Notes: generated by a model not told the origin, from the sequence alone. A stretch of DNA of 32,420 nucleotides from an uncultured Bacilli bacterium (GCA_944332005.1 CALVJD010000054.1:1-32420), one strand, 5' to 3'. Positions 7,244-14,404 are shown, counted from the stretch's first letter. Translations and numbers: made by a program.

Positions 7244-8185
7244 CTACAACATATTTTTCCTTTTCAAAATCCAAGCAATCAAAATGGCAAAAAGGAAGGA
7301 AACAATGATAATGAAAAAGAAAGAAAAGGAATGGTTTCCGAAACTTCCAAGTGGAACATTCATTCCCATAAAAGAAGCAATCATCGTCGGGATCGAAAAG
7401 ACGATCGTAATTCCCGCCAAGAATTTCATAATACGATTCAAATTATTCGATATAATCGTCGCATACGTATCTGTCATACTCGTTAAAATTTCACGGTAAA
7501 TATTCGCCATATCAATTCCTTGACGATTTTCGATAATAGCATCATGAATCAAAGAAAGGTCTTCCTTGTAAAGTGTCAAAATTTCCCCTTTTTCAAGTCG
7601 TTCTAAAACAGCCTCATTCTCTCGCAATGATGTAATAAAATAAACGAGGCTTTTTTCAATATTAAGTAGATTTAAAAGTTCTTTATTTTCTGTTGTTTTA
7701 TATAACACCTTTTCACGAGAAGTGATATCTTTATTGATTACTTTCAATTCATCTAGATAGGAAACCGCTACTTGCAACAAAATTTGAACGACAAAGCGCG
7801 TCTTACGGTCGGTATAAAACTCTCTTATTTTCGATTCTTTAAAAGGATCCAACAAATGATGTTCCTTACTACAAATAGTAAGAAAATAATTCTTAGACGA
7901 AACTAACATGCCCATTGGAAGTGTCGTATATTTATTTTTTCTGGCACGATCAACATTATATGGGAAATCCGTTACAACCAAGGTCTCTTCATCCTCTACT
8001 TCAATTCGTGGCAACTCTTCTTCGTCCAACACTTTGATTAGACGCTGAAAGGATACTCTCGTTTTCGATACGACCTCTTTTAACTCTTCTTCTGTTGGTT
8101 CCATAAGATCGATCCAACAATTTTCTTCGATCTCTTTTAATTCTTCTAATACACCATTCATATCAGTTTTATAAATTTTTATCAT
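7244..8185 (-). CDS. corA: CorA-type magnesium/divalent-cation channel
   Basis: The protein has 313 residues: a large N-terminal cytoplasmic alpha/beta domain, a long helical stalk (about 130-245) and two C-terminal membrane helices. The pore signature GMN lies in the loop between the helices (SFMGMNVPLGSF), and the C-terminal tail is basic (WILKRKNML). CorA forms a homopentameric Mg2+ (or Co2+/Ni2+) channel in the membrane. An in-frame ATG lies at 8194 but touches its own ribosome site; the ATG at 8185 has AAAGGA at 8 nt, so I choose it. A TATAAT lies at 8210-8205. It is the first gene of the operon with the pentapeptide and desulfurase genes. Confidence 0.92.
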   Translation of the reverse strand: MIKIYKTDMNGVLEELKEIEENCWIDLMEPTEEELKEVVSKTRVSFQRLIKVLDEEELPRIEVEDEETLVVTDFPYNVDRARKNKYTTLPMGMLVSSKNYFLTICSKEHHLLDPFKESKIREFYTDRKTRFVVQILLQVAVSYLDELKVINKDITSREKVLYKTTENKELLNLLNIEKSLVYFITSLRENEAVLERLEKGEILTLYKEDLSLIHDAIIENRQGIDMANIYREILTSMTDTYATIISNNLNRIMKFLAGITIVFSIPTMIASFMGMNVPLGSFGNHSFSFFFIIIVSFLFAILIAWILKRKNML

Positions 8186-8265
8186 CTCGATCATCCTTTT
8201 CTTTATTATAGTATAAATTCGTATTAAAAAAAAGCTAAAAATGTCGAAAAAAAGCCAGAAAATAG

Positions 8266-8294
8266 TTTACATTGCTTTCTTTCTATGCTAGAAT
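8266..8294 (+). promoter_or_regulatory. Sigma-A promoter of the candidate small RNA
   Basis: TTTACA, a 17-bp spacer and TAGAAT (8289-8294) stand in an intergenic stretch with no plus-strand gene until 8904. The predicted start is close to G8301. Confidence 0.7.
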
Positions 8295-8300
8295 GAAATT

Positions 8301-8389
8301 GTCAATAGGTAGTTGCTATTGATGAAGTATGTTGTACGTTGTATGCTGTATGTTGTAAATAGGAATGCATGTTGCATTCCTATTTTTTT
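8301..8389 (+). ncRNA. Candidate autonomous small RNA of about 89 nt
   Basis: The RNA lies between a good promoter (8266-8294) and a perfect intrinsic terminator. Near the 5' end is a 7-bp hairpin TCAATAG / CTATTGA (8302-8322). The middle (8326-8357) is an unstructured degenerate tandem of GTTGTA/TGTATG units. The 3' end is a 13-bp perfect stem (8357-8369 with 8373-8385) with a 3-nt loop and seven T. No convincing reading frame or ribosome site is present. The next gene on this strand is 515 bp further on, past an opposing gene, so this is not a leader. The function is unknown; the single-stranded repeat could be a pairing region. I recognise no known RNA family. Confidence 0.6.
8357..8389 (+). 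terminator. Strong terminator of the small RNA
   Basis: A 13-bp perfect stem with loop TGT ends in TATTTTTTTC. It overlaps the 3' end of the minus-strand gene at 8380. In that direction it has only a weak T-run, though it may still serve both. Confidence 0.85.
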
Positions 8390-8715
8390 CTTTCCAACAT
8401 ACGATCATACTGTTTATAAAGATATTGAACATTGTTTTCCAAGAAAAAATAATGAAGCACGTAGGCAATTAAAAAACAAAGTAATGCTAATACAACGATA
8501 ATAAATAACCAGGAAAACAAGCAAAGATAGATAAAAAGTAATGTAAAGAGAGCGTAAAACATCGTTACTATCAAATGAATCAATCTTTCATGTTGAAAGA
8601 ATTCAATTTTCGTAAGATGATGTTCCATTTCCTCCCTACTAAACGGCTTGTCACTTTCTAGTCTTTGATCGATCATACTTACATATTCCTTTAAATACTT
8701 TTTCAAAAGCACCAC
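8380..8715 (-). CDS. Small membrane protein of unknown function
   Basis: The protein has 111 residues: a charged N-terminal cytoplasmic part (1-42), two closely spaced hydrophobic helices (about 45-68 and 70-92) and a charged tail with aromatic residues (QYLYKQYDRMLERKK). I do not recognise the family. The listed start is a GTG only 12 nt after a likely transcription start (extended -10 TGCTATAAT, TATAAT at 8739-8734). An ATG at 8676 with AAAGGA upstream is an alternative giving 98 residues. It stands alone between the small RNA and the DedA gene, transcribed opposite to both. Confidence 0.65.
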   Translation of the reverse strand: MVLLKKYLKEYVSMIDQRLESDKPFSREEMEHHLTKIEFFQHERLIHLIVTMFYALFTLLFIYLCLFSWLFIIVVLALLCFLIAYVLHYFFLENNVQYLYKQYDRMLERKK

Positions 8716-8801
8716 ATCTTTCTAACTGCTTTTATTATAGCATAAATCAGCCATCTATAAATTCCTTTTTGTCATCAAAATTACAAATTATATATTGTCA
8801 A

Positions 8802-8860
8802 TTCCCAACTGCTGGGAAATATGCTATAATGTTTTAAGACAGTAGTTTTCAAACTACCTG
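8802..8860 (+). promoter_or_regulatory. Promoter, operator-like palindrome and leader hairpin of the DedA gene
   Basis: An extended -10 TGCTATAAT (TATAAT 8825-8830) has no consensus -35. Instead the inverted repeat TTCCCA-ACTGC-TGGGAA (8802-8818) occupies the -35 region, a classic position for a repressor or activator. The leader contains the hairpin GTAGTTT / AAACTAC flanked by CAG/CTG (8839-8860). Confidence 0.55.
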
Positions 8861-8903
8861 ACCTATTCACCCATATTTACATAAAAAGGAGCGAATTTGT
8901 AGC

Positions 8904-9539
8904 ATGCAAGAATTTATATTAAGTATTATGAATCAATTTGGTTATATCGGAGTATTTTTGTTAATTGCAATCGAAAATATTTTTCCACCCATTCCATCAG
9001 AAGTTATCTTGTTATTCGGTGGTTTTATGACTACTTATACGAGATTAAACATCATCGGAATGGTAATTGCATCTACTTTAGGATCTGTCATTGGAGCAAT
9101 TGTTTTATACTATATTGGTAAAATTTTCAATAAAGATCGATTAAAAAAAATAATATCTGGAAAAATTGGTAAAATTATTCGTTTGAAGCCAAGTGATATC
9201 GATAAGGCCGATCAATGGTTTGATAAAAAGGGAAATAAAACCGTCTTCTTCTGTCGTTTTGTTCCTCTCATTCGTAGTTTGATTTCGATTCCTGCTGGAA
9301 TGAGTGAAATGCCAATGGGTAAATTTTTATTATATACGGTTATTGGATCAACCATTTGGAACACTGTTTTAATCATAGTAGGATCAATCGTGGGAGAAAA
9401 TTGGACTTCTATTTTAAATATTTTAGATACCTACTCTCACATCGTTGTTATTTTACTAGCAATTATCGTTGTTGTCTTTGTTTATATCTTCTACCACAAA
9501 CGAATGAAACAAGAAAAAACAAAAATCAATTCTAAATAG
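8904..9539 (+). CDS. DedA-family membrane protein (lipid scramblase/transporter family)
   Basis: The protein has 211 residues with hydrophobic helices at about 10-30, 45-70, 130-160 and 170-195. DedA signatures are the acidic re-entrant motif ENIFPPIPSEVILL (24-37) and the conserved FFCRFVPLIRSLISIPAG, with both essential Arg residues. Members flip undecaprenyl phosphate or phospholipids and support cell-envelope homeostasis and resistance to cationic peptides. In this surface-polymer-rich window, recycling of undecaprenyl phosphate is an attractive but unproven role. The ribosome site AAGGAG lies about 12 nt before the ATG, longer than usual, but there is no better start. It is a single-gene unit with its own promoter and terminator. 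Confidence 0.92.
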   Translation: MQEFILSIMNQFGYIGVFLLIAIENIFPPIPSEVILLFGGFMTTYTRLNIIGMVIASTLGSVIGAIVLYYIGKIFNKDRLKKIISGKIGKIIRLKPSDIDKADQWFDKKGNKTVFFCRFVPLIRSLISIPAGMSEMPMGKFLLYTVIGSTIWNTVLIIVGSIVGENWTSILNILDTYSHIVVILLAIIVVVFVYIFYHKRMKQEKTKINSK

Positions 9540-9551
9540 AATTGATTTTTT
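9522..9551 (+). terminator. Terminator of the DedA gene
   Basis: A stem of AAAATCAATTCT and its complement with a short AT loop is followed by a T-run. It begins within the last codons of the gene. Confidence 0.85.
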
Positions 9552-9640
9552 ATGATTGCTTTAAATTGTTTTACCTAGATGCAAATCTATTTTGATCGTT
9601 TTTTCAACGTATCAGTTATAGACTCAACCCTCTCTTATAT

Positions 9641-9668
9641 AAAAAAATCAATCAAACATGATTGATTT
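9641..9668 (-). terminator. Terminator downstream of tRNA-Thr(GGT)
   Basis: A 10-bp perfect stem AAATCAATCA / TGATTGATTT with a 4-nt loop runs into T7 on the minus strand, 40 nt beyond the tRNA 3' end. Confidence 0.85.
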
Positions 9669-9707
9669 CATACATGAAAGTTCGATCATTCGAACCGATT
9701 TCTAAAA

Positions 9708-9781
9708 TGGTGCCACAACCGTGAATTGAACACGGGTTAAAGCCTTACCATGGCCTCGTAATACCATTATACTATTGTGGC
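9708..9781 (-). tRNA. tRNA-Thr (anticodon GGT)
   Basis: The cloverleaf closes well: acceptor GCCACAA / TTGTGGC, discriminator A, encoded CCA, anticodon stem AGGCC / GGCTT around loop ATGGTAA, and T-stem CCGTG / CACGG. Positions 34-36 are GGT, reading ACC and ACT (Thr), and the first acceptor pairs G-C and C-G fit threonine identity. It is odd in that the D-arm (GTAT-AATGGTAT-TAC) looks like a tRNA-Gly/Gln body, the stem has only three pairs, and base 32 is A rather than a pyrimidine. The Thr tRNA at 16270 has a conventional body. Confidence 0.85.
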
Positions 9782-9790
9782 AACAACTAC

Positions 9791-9819
9791 ATTTTATCAT
9801 ACTCTAATTAGTTAAGCAA
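9791..9819 (-). promoter_or_regulatory. Promoter of tRNA-Thr(GGT)
   Basis: On the minus strand TTGCTT, a 17-bp spacer and TAAAAT end about 9 bp before the mature tRNA, so the transcript would have almost no 5' leader. Confidence 0.6.
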
Positions 9820-9854
9820 GGGAAGATTTTCCTTTTTTGCAATTATACGTTCAT

Positions 9855-10124
9855 TCATTTCTGTGATTCCACTTTTTGATCTTCAAATTCAAACATCGTA
9901 ATAAAACGATCACATATCATCTTTTCTCCTAATCGTTGTTGAAACTTCATCGTTTTTGCCTTTTTCTCTGATCGCAATTGCTCCAATTCCTCTTCTATTC
10001 TATGTTTTTGCTTACATATTGTTTCCATCATATTTTCATAAATGGCCAAACGATCAATAACAGCTTGATTATCATCACCTTTCACAATATAATGTTCTCC
10101 TTGACGTGTTGTCAATCGTTCCAT
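9855..10124 (-). CDS. Small coiled-coil protein of unknown function
   Basis: The protein has 89 residues. The opening MERLTTRQGEHYIVKGDDNQAVIDRLAIYE resembles small hypothetical proteins common in phages and Clostridia that pair a short N-terminal cap with a Leu/Glu helix (here about 27-70, strongly charged). I cannot assign a function. Its ATG follows the DUF4186 gene stop directly, with a strong GGAGGAGAG ribosome site, so the two form an operon. No terminator is evident before the tRNA promoter at 9819. Confidence 0.65.
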   Translation of the reverse strand: MERLTTRQGEHYIVKGDDNQAVIDRLAIYENMMETICKQKHRIEEELEQLRSEKKAKTMKFQQRLGEKMICDRFITMFEFEDQKVESQK

Positions 10125-10484
10125 TTATCTCTCCTCCAGTTCTTTTTGAATCCATGCCATAATAATATTGACAAGATAAGTTTCTTCCTCTTTCGTTAAG
10201 TTCTTTCCTTTGGGAATATGATGCCACTTCTCTATACATCCGCGACAACAAGTAGCAGTTGCGTGTTGTGCAAGAAAGACAGGATGTCCTTTCATAGGTG
10301 TCTGCTTGCCATCATTAATTAAATTCCCGGACGCAATTCTTTTCTGTACAAACTCATAAGCATGAGCTTCAATTTGAGCCATTCCTTTCTCCATGACATA
10401 TTGTTTATCCTTCGCTTGTAAATGAAAACGACTTCGAAACCTCGAGCGATGAAGATGATCCCATAAGTTCGTAACATCATTCAT
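10125..10484 (-). CDS. DUF4186 family protein
   Basis: The protein has 119 residues and matches the DUF4186 pattern throughout: an N-terminal RSRF..F.L..KD, DGKQTPMKGHPVF (58-70), QHATATCCRGCIEKWHHIPKG (73-93) and a C-terminal helix (VNIIMAWIQKEL). The CCRGC plus His-rich stretch suggests a metal site. The family has no established biochemical role. It is the first gene of a two-gene unit, with a TATAAT (10506-10501, preceded by TG) directly after the terminator of the SufB/D gene. Confidence 0.88.
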   Translation of the reverse strand: MNDVTNLWDHLHRSRFRSRFHLQAKDKQYVMEKGMAQIEAHAYEFVQKRIASGNLINDGKQTPMKGHPVFLAQHATATCCRGCIEKWHHIPKGKNLTKEEETYLVNIIMAWIQKELEER

Positions 10485-10512
10485 ATTACCACCTATTTTT
10501 ATTATAGCACAG

Positions 10513-10536
10513 AAAAACGACTACTAATAGTCGTTT
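10513..10536 (-). terminator. Terminator of the Fe-S assembly operon
   Basis: A 9-bp stem AAACGACTA / TAGTCGTTT with a 4-nt loop is followed by T5 on the minus strand, 40 nt after the SufB/D stop codon. Confidence 0.85.
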
Positions 10537-10575
10537 ATTGCTCTCTATTTAAGTTTTTACTTTCTGATAGATTTG

Positions 10576-11499
10576 CTACTTTAAGAAGCCATCGATAATG
10601 GCCGCTTCTGCTTCTTTTTCAGTCAACCCTAAAGACATCAATTTCACTAGTTGTTCACCAGCAATTTTACCGATTGCGGCTTCATGAACGAGATTGGCAT
10701 CGACATGATTAGCAAATATTTCTGGAATGGCTTTCACGGCACCCTTGTCTTTAATGATACCATCACATTCTACATGCGCATAACATTTCGTGTTTCCCAC
10801 GATATTCGAAGAAAATTCTTGATAAGATTCATCGGTAGCAACCGAACGTGATGTAACATGCGTACTAGCATTGTCTCCATTTAAAGTAACCACAAAATCA
10901 GTCGTTGCCTTTTGATGACCGGTTGTCAGAATTTTCTCAGTCACCACCAAAGTAGAACCTTCTTCTAGTACTGCAGTCGTCTTACGAATCGCTTCATCAA
11001 CACCTTCTAATTGAACGGTATCAATCGTCATAGAAGAATCTTTTTTCATTTCGATTTCGGTAATGGGATTCAATCTCTTTTCCCCTTTTCCCGTACCTTC
11101 TCCATAGTGTTTTTCAATATATTTTACTTTCGATCCTTCCTCTAGATAAAAACGATGAATCCCATCATGAGTCGAATCTTGATGAGCATCGTTATGAATT
11201 CCACATCCCGATAGAATAATTACATTTGCATTTTTCCCAATGTGAAAATCATTATATACAATATCCGTTAAACCACTCTCGGTTATAATAACGGGAATAT
11301 GAATGATACCAAATAAAGTATTTTCTTTCACATAAATATCGAGTCCCGAATTATTTTCTTTTGGAACAATATCAATATAGGGATTTCCTTTACGTTTGAT
11401 CGTATGACCATTTTTACGAATATTATAGGCATCTGCTTTTTCTAGATCTTCTGGTAACACTTGATCTAACAATTTTTCATCTATTTTGTTCACAAGCAT
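10576..11499 (-). CDS. SufB/SufD-type Fe-S scaffold protein, short (SmsB-like) form
   Basis: This scaffold subunit of 307 residues has an N-terminal helical part and a central beta-helix core (about 60-250), then the conserved end HVDANLVHEAAIGKIAGEQ and LMSLGLTEKEAEAAIIDGFL. The last segment is the classic SufB/D C-terminus that contacts SufC. It is much shorter than SufB (about 470). With only one SufB/D-like gene next to one SufC, this fits the two-component SMS arrangement, in which a homodimer sits on two ATPases. His in LVHEAA is a likely cluster/sulfur-site residue. The frame begins at ATG 11499 inside the SufC gene; the GTG at 11493 has better spacing from GAGGAG and may be the true start. 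Confidence 0.9.
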   Translation of the reverse strand: MLVNKIDEKLLDQVLPEDLEKADAYNIRKNGHTIKRKGNPYIDIVPKENNSGLDIYVKENTLFGIIHIPVIITESGLTDIVYNDFHIGKNANVIILSGCGIHNDAHQDSTHDGIHRFYLEEGSKVKYIEKHYGEGTGKGEKRLNPITEIEMKKDSSMTIDTVQLEGVDEAIRKTTAVLEEGSTLVVTEKILTTGHQKATTDFVVTLNGDNASTHVTSRSVATDESYQEFSSNIVGNTKCYAHVECDGIIKDKGAVKAIPEIFANHVDANLVHEAAIGKIAGEQLVKLMSLGLTEKEAEAAIIDGFLK

Positions 11500-12199
11500 T
11501 CACTCCTCTCGGACATTTTGAATTACTTAAAATCGTTCCTATAAGCTCTTTTCTAGGTCCTTGTTTTTGAATCTTTCCACTATCCATTAAAATAATTTCA
11601 TCGGCAATCCTAATAATTCTTTCTTGATGTGAAATAACAATCGTTATTCCTCGTGATCTCTTTTCAATTTGTTTAAATACTTCTGTCAAATTTTGAAAAC
11701 TCCAAAGATCTATTCCCGCTTCTGGCTCATCAAAAATGGCAATATGAGGATTGCGAGCAATCACAGAAGCAATTTCGATTCTTTTTCGTTCTCCACCAGA
11801 TAAAGAACGATTAATTTCACGATTTACATAATCGTGGGTACAAAGTCCTACCTGAGAAAGAAACTCACATGCCTCTTCTCGCTTTAGTTTTTTTCCAGTC
11901 GCCATATTTAGTAAATCATATACCGTAATTCCTTTAAAACATACCGGTTGTTGAAAAGCAAAACCAAAACCTAATTTTGCACGTTCATCGATGGATAGAC
12001 CAGTAATATCTTCTCCATCTAATATAATTTGACCACTATCTGGTTTTTCGATGCCCATAATGATTTTAACTAAAGTTGATTTACCACTTCCATTTGGTCC
12101 GGTAATCACATAAAATTTTTTGGAATCAAAAATTAAATTGATATGATCTAAAATCTTTTTATGATCTCTTTCAAAACAAATATCTTTTAGCTCTAACAT
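11477..12199 (-). CDS. sufC: SufC-type ATPase of Fe-S cluster assembly
   Basis: This soluble ABC-type ATPase of 240 residues drives conformational change in the SufB/D scaffold. It shows Walker A GPNGSGKST (34-42), a Q-loop in FAFQQPVCFKGI, signature LSGGERKRIEI, Walker B HIAIFDEPEAGIDLW (the EPEAGID form is characteristic of SufC) and the switch His in VISHQER. The C-terminus is unusual, with two Cys (SKCPRGVNACEQNR). The 3' end overlaps the scaffold gene by 23 bp, indicating coupled translation. The unknown gene at 12242-13024 lies 42 bp upstream with no terminator between, so all three are probably one transcript. Confidence 0.95.
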   Translation of the reverse strand: MLELKDICFERDHKKILDHINLIFDSKKFYVITGPNGSGKSTLVKIIMGIEKPDSGQIILDGEDITGLSIDERAKLGFGFAFQQPVCFKGITVYDLLNMATGKKLKREEACEFLSQVGLCTHDYVNREINRSLSGGERKRIEIASVIARNPHIAIFDEPEAGIDLWSFQNLTEVFKQIEKRSRGITIVISHQERIIRIADEIILMDSGKIQKQGPRKELIGTILSNSKCPRGVNACEQNR

Positions 12200-12241
12200 A
12201 ACTTCTCCTTTCCATTTATTTCAATAGATCAAAAGAAAAAA

Positions 12242-13024
12242 TTAAAATGACTTTTTCTTTTTGTACAAACGTAAACGGGATACGAAACTTAAACGTTTAG
12301 GTTCTAACTCCTGTTCTCTTAACTCTTTCAGTGTCTTTCTACTCCACTCTGGACAATCTTGAATATTGACATATATTTTTTTAAATAATTCTCTTTCTTT
12401 TCCATCCACCCAGTCCATCGTTTTCCCGGAGTTGCATTTACTATGATATCGATCCAAATAATTCGAAAATTCAATCGCAAAACTTTTATTAAAAAAGCCA
12501 GGATCATACTGCCAAAAAAGAGTAATTTGATTAATAGAAATATCGACTAACAAAGAAGGAGATGAAGTTTGTACATAACGACATCTTTCTTCATTCATTG
12601 GTTTTTGTCTAAGAAGTTCATCGTAAAGTTTAGATAATGGATCATGGATCAAGGCAAATAGTTGATCGCGATATAAGGTAGTTTCACTTTTGATGATACG
12701 TAAATCTCCATTTCTTTTTGTCAATGTGATTCCATATGTCATAATATTATCAAAAAAACCAATTTTTAATTCTTCTGTATCATAATGAAAATTTCGATAA
12801 TGAAAACTTGAATATCGATTAAATTCCTGCTTTACTAAATCGTCACATACTTGTCGATAATATTGAATTTGATTCTTATTTTCTTTCCATATTTTTCGAT
12901 AAAAAGTCGCAATCGTATCGAGAGAAACCATATTGGGATCTTTGTTTTCCTCAGCTACTAATGTCTGTTTTAATTCCTCTAATATGCATTTTAAGTTCGT
13001 TTCAACAATCCAAGACATCGTCAT
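12242..13024 (-). CDS. Uncharacterised 260-residue protein upstream of sufC
   Basis: I do not recognise this protein. It is soluble (no signal or membrane segment), rich in aromatic and charged residues, with a helical N-terminal 75 residues, a central beta-looking section (ELKIGFFDNIMTYGITLTKR; LVDISINQITLFW) and a very basic tail (RLSFVSRLRLYKKKKSF). A GAAAGGA ribosome site precedes two nearby ATGs (13024 and 13018). It sits between tRNA-Arg and the SufC/SufB-D pair, is read in the same direction and lies 42 bp from sufC. A link to Fe-S assembly is possible by position only. Confidence 0.7.
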   Translation of the reverse strand: MTMSWIVETNLKCILEELKQTLVAEENKDPNMVSLDTIATFYRKIWKENKNQIQYYRQVCDDLVKQEFNRYSSFHYRNFHYDTEELKIGFFDNIMTYGITLTKRNGDLRIIKSETTLYRDQLFALIHDPLSKLYDELLRQKPMNEERCRYVQTSSPSLLVDISINQITLFWQYDPGFFNKSFAIEFSNYLDRYHSKCNSGKTMDWVDGKERELFKKIYVNIQDCPEWSRKTLKELREQELEPKRLSFVSRLRLYKKKKSF

Positions 13025-13078
13025 ATTTTCCTTTCGTTTTATATAAATATCTTTTCTAGATCTATTTAATCAACAAAA

Positions 13079-13155
13079 TGGTGTTCCCGACTGGAATCGA
13101 ACCAGCGACCTAAAGTTTAGGAAACTTTTGCTCTATCCTACTGAGCTACGGGAAC
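13079..13155 (-). tRNA. tRNA-Arg (anticodon CCT)
   Basis: Acceptor GTTCCCG / CGGGAAC, a standard D-arm (TAGCTCAGTAGGATAGAGC), anticodon stem AAAGT / ACTTT around loop TTCCTAA, T-arm GGTTCGATTCC and an encoded CCA are all present. Anticodon CCT reads AGG. It lies 20 bp after the RluA gene and 55 bp before the unknown gene at 13024. No clear terminator follows it, so it may be co-transcribed. Confidence 0.95.
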
Positions 13156-13174
13156 ATAAAAGCTTATGCTTTTA

Positions 13175-14011
13175 TTATATCTTTTTTAATACTTTTGGTA
13201 AAGAACTTTCTAACGTAATTTGCCTTTTCGTAACAGGATGAACAAAGATCAGTTTGTTTGCATGAAGTCCTAATCGTTTGAAAGGATTCGTTCTTGCCCC
13301 GTACTTTTTATCACCAGCAATATGGGTTCCCAGTTCTTGCATATGGACACGAATTTGATTTTTTCTACCTGTTTCTAAGGTAATTTCTAACCAAGTATAA
13401 CCTTTCTCTTCTTTTTGTTTACGATAATGAGTGATTGCTAATTTCCCTTCTTTGGCATTCTTAGTAGAATAAACATGATAGTGGTGATTTTCTTTTAAAT
13501 AGGTTTGAATAGTTCCTTCTTTCGAAGCGATCTTATCTTCGACGATCGCAACATAACTTCGTAATGTTACATAATCGTTCCAATGATCTTGCATTTTATA
13601 TTTGATCTTAGCATCTTTCGCAAACATTAAAATCCCCGAAGTTTCTTTATCTAGACGATGTAAAACAAAAATTTTTTTATGTTCTTTTTGTTTTATATAA
13701 CGACTGACAATTTGATACATCGTCTCTTCTTTGGAATCATCGCGAACAGAAAGGATTCCCGCTGGTTTATCAACCGCAATCAAATAATCATCTTCATAAA
13801 GAACATGAAGACGTGAATCCCTATCCGTTTCTTTCTTTTTGATCTCCAATACTTGTCCTATTTTAAGAGGTTCTTCCAAATGTCTCGCAAGATGATGATC
13901 AATTAAAATCGCATGATAACGTAATAGTGATTTTACTTTGGTTTTCGACCATCCATTCGTCTTTTCTAAAAATAAAAATAGATTAGTTTCTTGTTTGATT
14001 ATCCACTTCAT
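13175..14011 (-). CDS. RluA-family RNA pseudouridine synthase
   Basis: The enzyme has 278 residues and converts uridine to pseudouridine in rRNA or tRNA. An N-terminal S4-like RNA-binding segment (about 17-60, KTKVKSLLRYHAILIDHH) is followed by the catalytic domain, whose signature HRLDKETSG holds the catalytic Asp 121. Other RluA landmarks are LIAVDKPAG (77-85) and the substrate-site pattern GRKNQIRVHM. The exact target position (RluD-, RluC- or YtzF-like) cannot be told. Its ATG follows the rhodanese stop with no gap (TAAATG). It ends with a double stop and a short hairpin AAAAGC / GCTTTT (13158-13173) with only a weak T-run. Confidence 0.93.
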   Translation of the reverse strand: MKWIIKQETNLFLFLEKTNGWSKTKVKSLLRYHAILIDHHLARHLEEPLKIGQVLEIKKKETDRDSRLHVLYEDDYLIAVDKPAGILSVRDDSKEETMYQIVSRYIKQKEHKKIFVLHRLDKETSGILMFAKDAKIKYKMQDHWNDYVTLRSYVAIVEDKIASKEGTIQTYLKENHHYHVYSTKNAKEGKLAITHYRKQKEEKGYTWLEITLETGRKNQIRVHMQELGTHIAGDKKYGARTNPFKRLGLHANKLIFVHPVTKRQITLESSLPKVLKKI

Positions 14012-14365
14012 TTATACCACCCAATTTTCCATTGCTCCAAAATCATAGACATTTTGGTATCCTAATTTCAATAACGTGTTAGCAGCTTCCTTACTACGAC
14101 TTCCACTTCTACAATAGACAATAATAGATGCATTTTTATCTGGTACTTTTTTTGTAATGGTTACTTCGATCGTATCATTTGGCAGTGATATGGCTCCTTC
14201 AATATGTCCTTCCTTATATTCATATGGTGTGCGAACATCGATTAAAATCGCACCATCAGCTAGTTTGGAAACGGCTTCCTTTTGACTAATCACTTGATAA
14301 GGAGCTCTTCCTTCACAGCCACAAAGTAAAAAGATACAACTAATGATAATGATTAATTTTTTCAT
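14012..14365 (-). CDS. Rhodanese-domain lipoprotein
   Basis: The protein has 117 residues. A short signal peptide (KKLIIIISCIFLLCGC) ends in a lipobox with the lipidated Cys 17, so it is anchored outside the membrane. A complete single rhodanese domain follows (ILIDVRTPYEYKEGHIEGA, then the active loop CRSGSRS with the sulfur-carrying Cys). Its role may be extracytoplasmic sulfur transfer or redox work; the substrate is unknown. The longer frame starts at a GTG (14380) inside the ribosome site GGAGGA, so the ATG at 14365 is the real start. It is coupled to the RluA gene. Confidence 0.9.
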   Translation of the reverse strand: MKKLIIIISCIFLLCGCEGRAPYQVISQKEAVSKLADGAILIDVRTPYEYKEGHIEGAISLPNDTIEVTITKKVPDKNASIIVYCRSGSRSKEAANTLLKLGYQNVYDFGAMENWVV

Positions 14366-14381
14366 GTAATTCCTCCTCACA

Positions 14382-14404
14382 GAAAAAATAAACTACTAAG
14401 TAGT
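14382..14404 (-). terminator. Terminator of the HD-domain gene
   Basis: A short stem ACTAC-TTA-GTAGT is followed by TTATTTTTT on the minus strand. It sits 1 bp after the HD gene and 17 bp before the rhodanese start, leaving no room for a separate promoter, so partial read-through into the next two genes is likely. Confidence 0.65.

Noticed and set aside
8313-8501. Open frame of 62 codons on the plus strand over the small RNA
   Set aside because: No ribosome site, the sequence is low-complexity repeat, and it crosses the strong terminator and the opposing gene.
9855-10124. Prophage remnant suggested by the phage-like small protein
   Set aside because: Its neighbour is a chromosomal DUF4186 gene in the same operon and no other phage gene is near.
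13157-13173. Hairpin AAAAGC / GCTTTT after the RluA gene as a terminator
   Set aside because: The stem is six pairs and the T-run is only four before TATG; read-through into tRNA-Arg is as likely.
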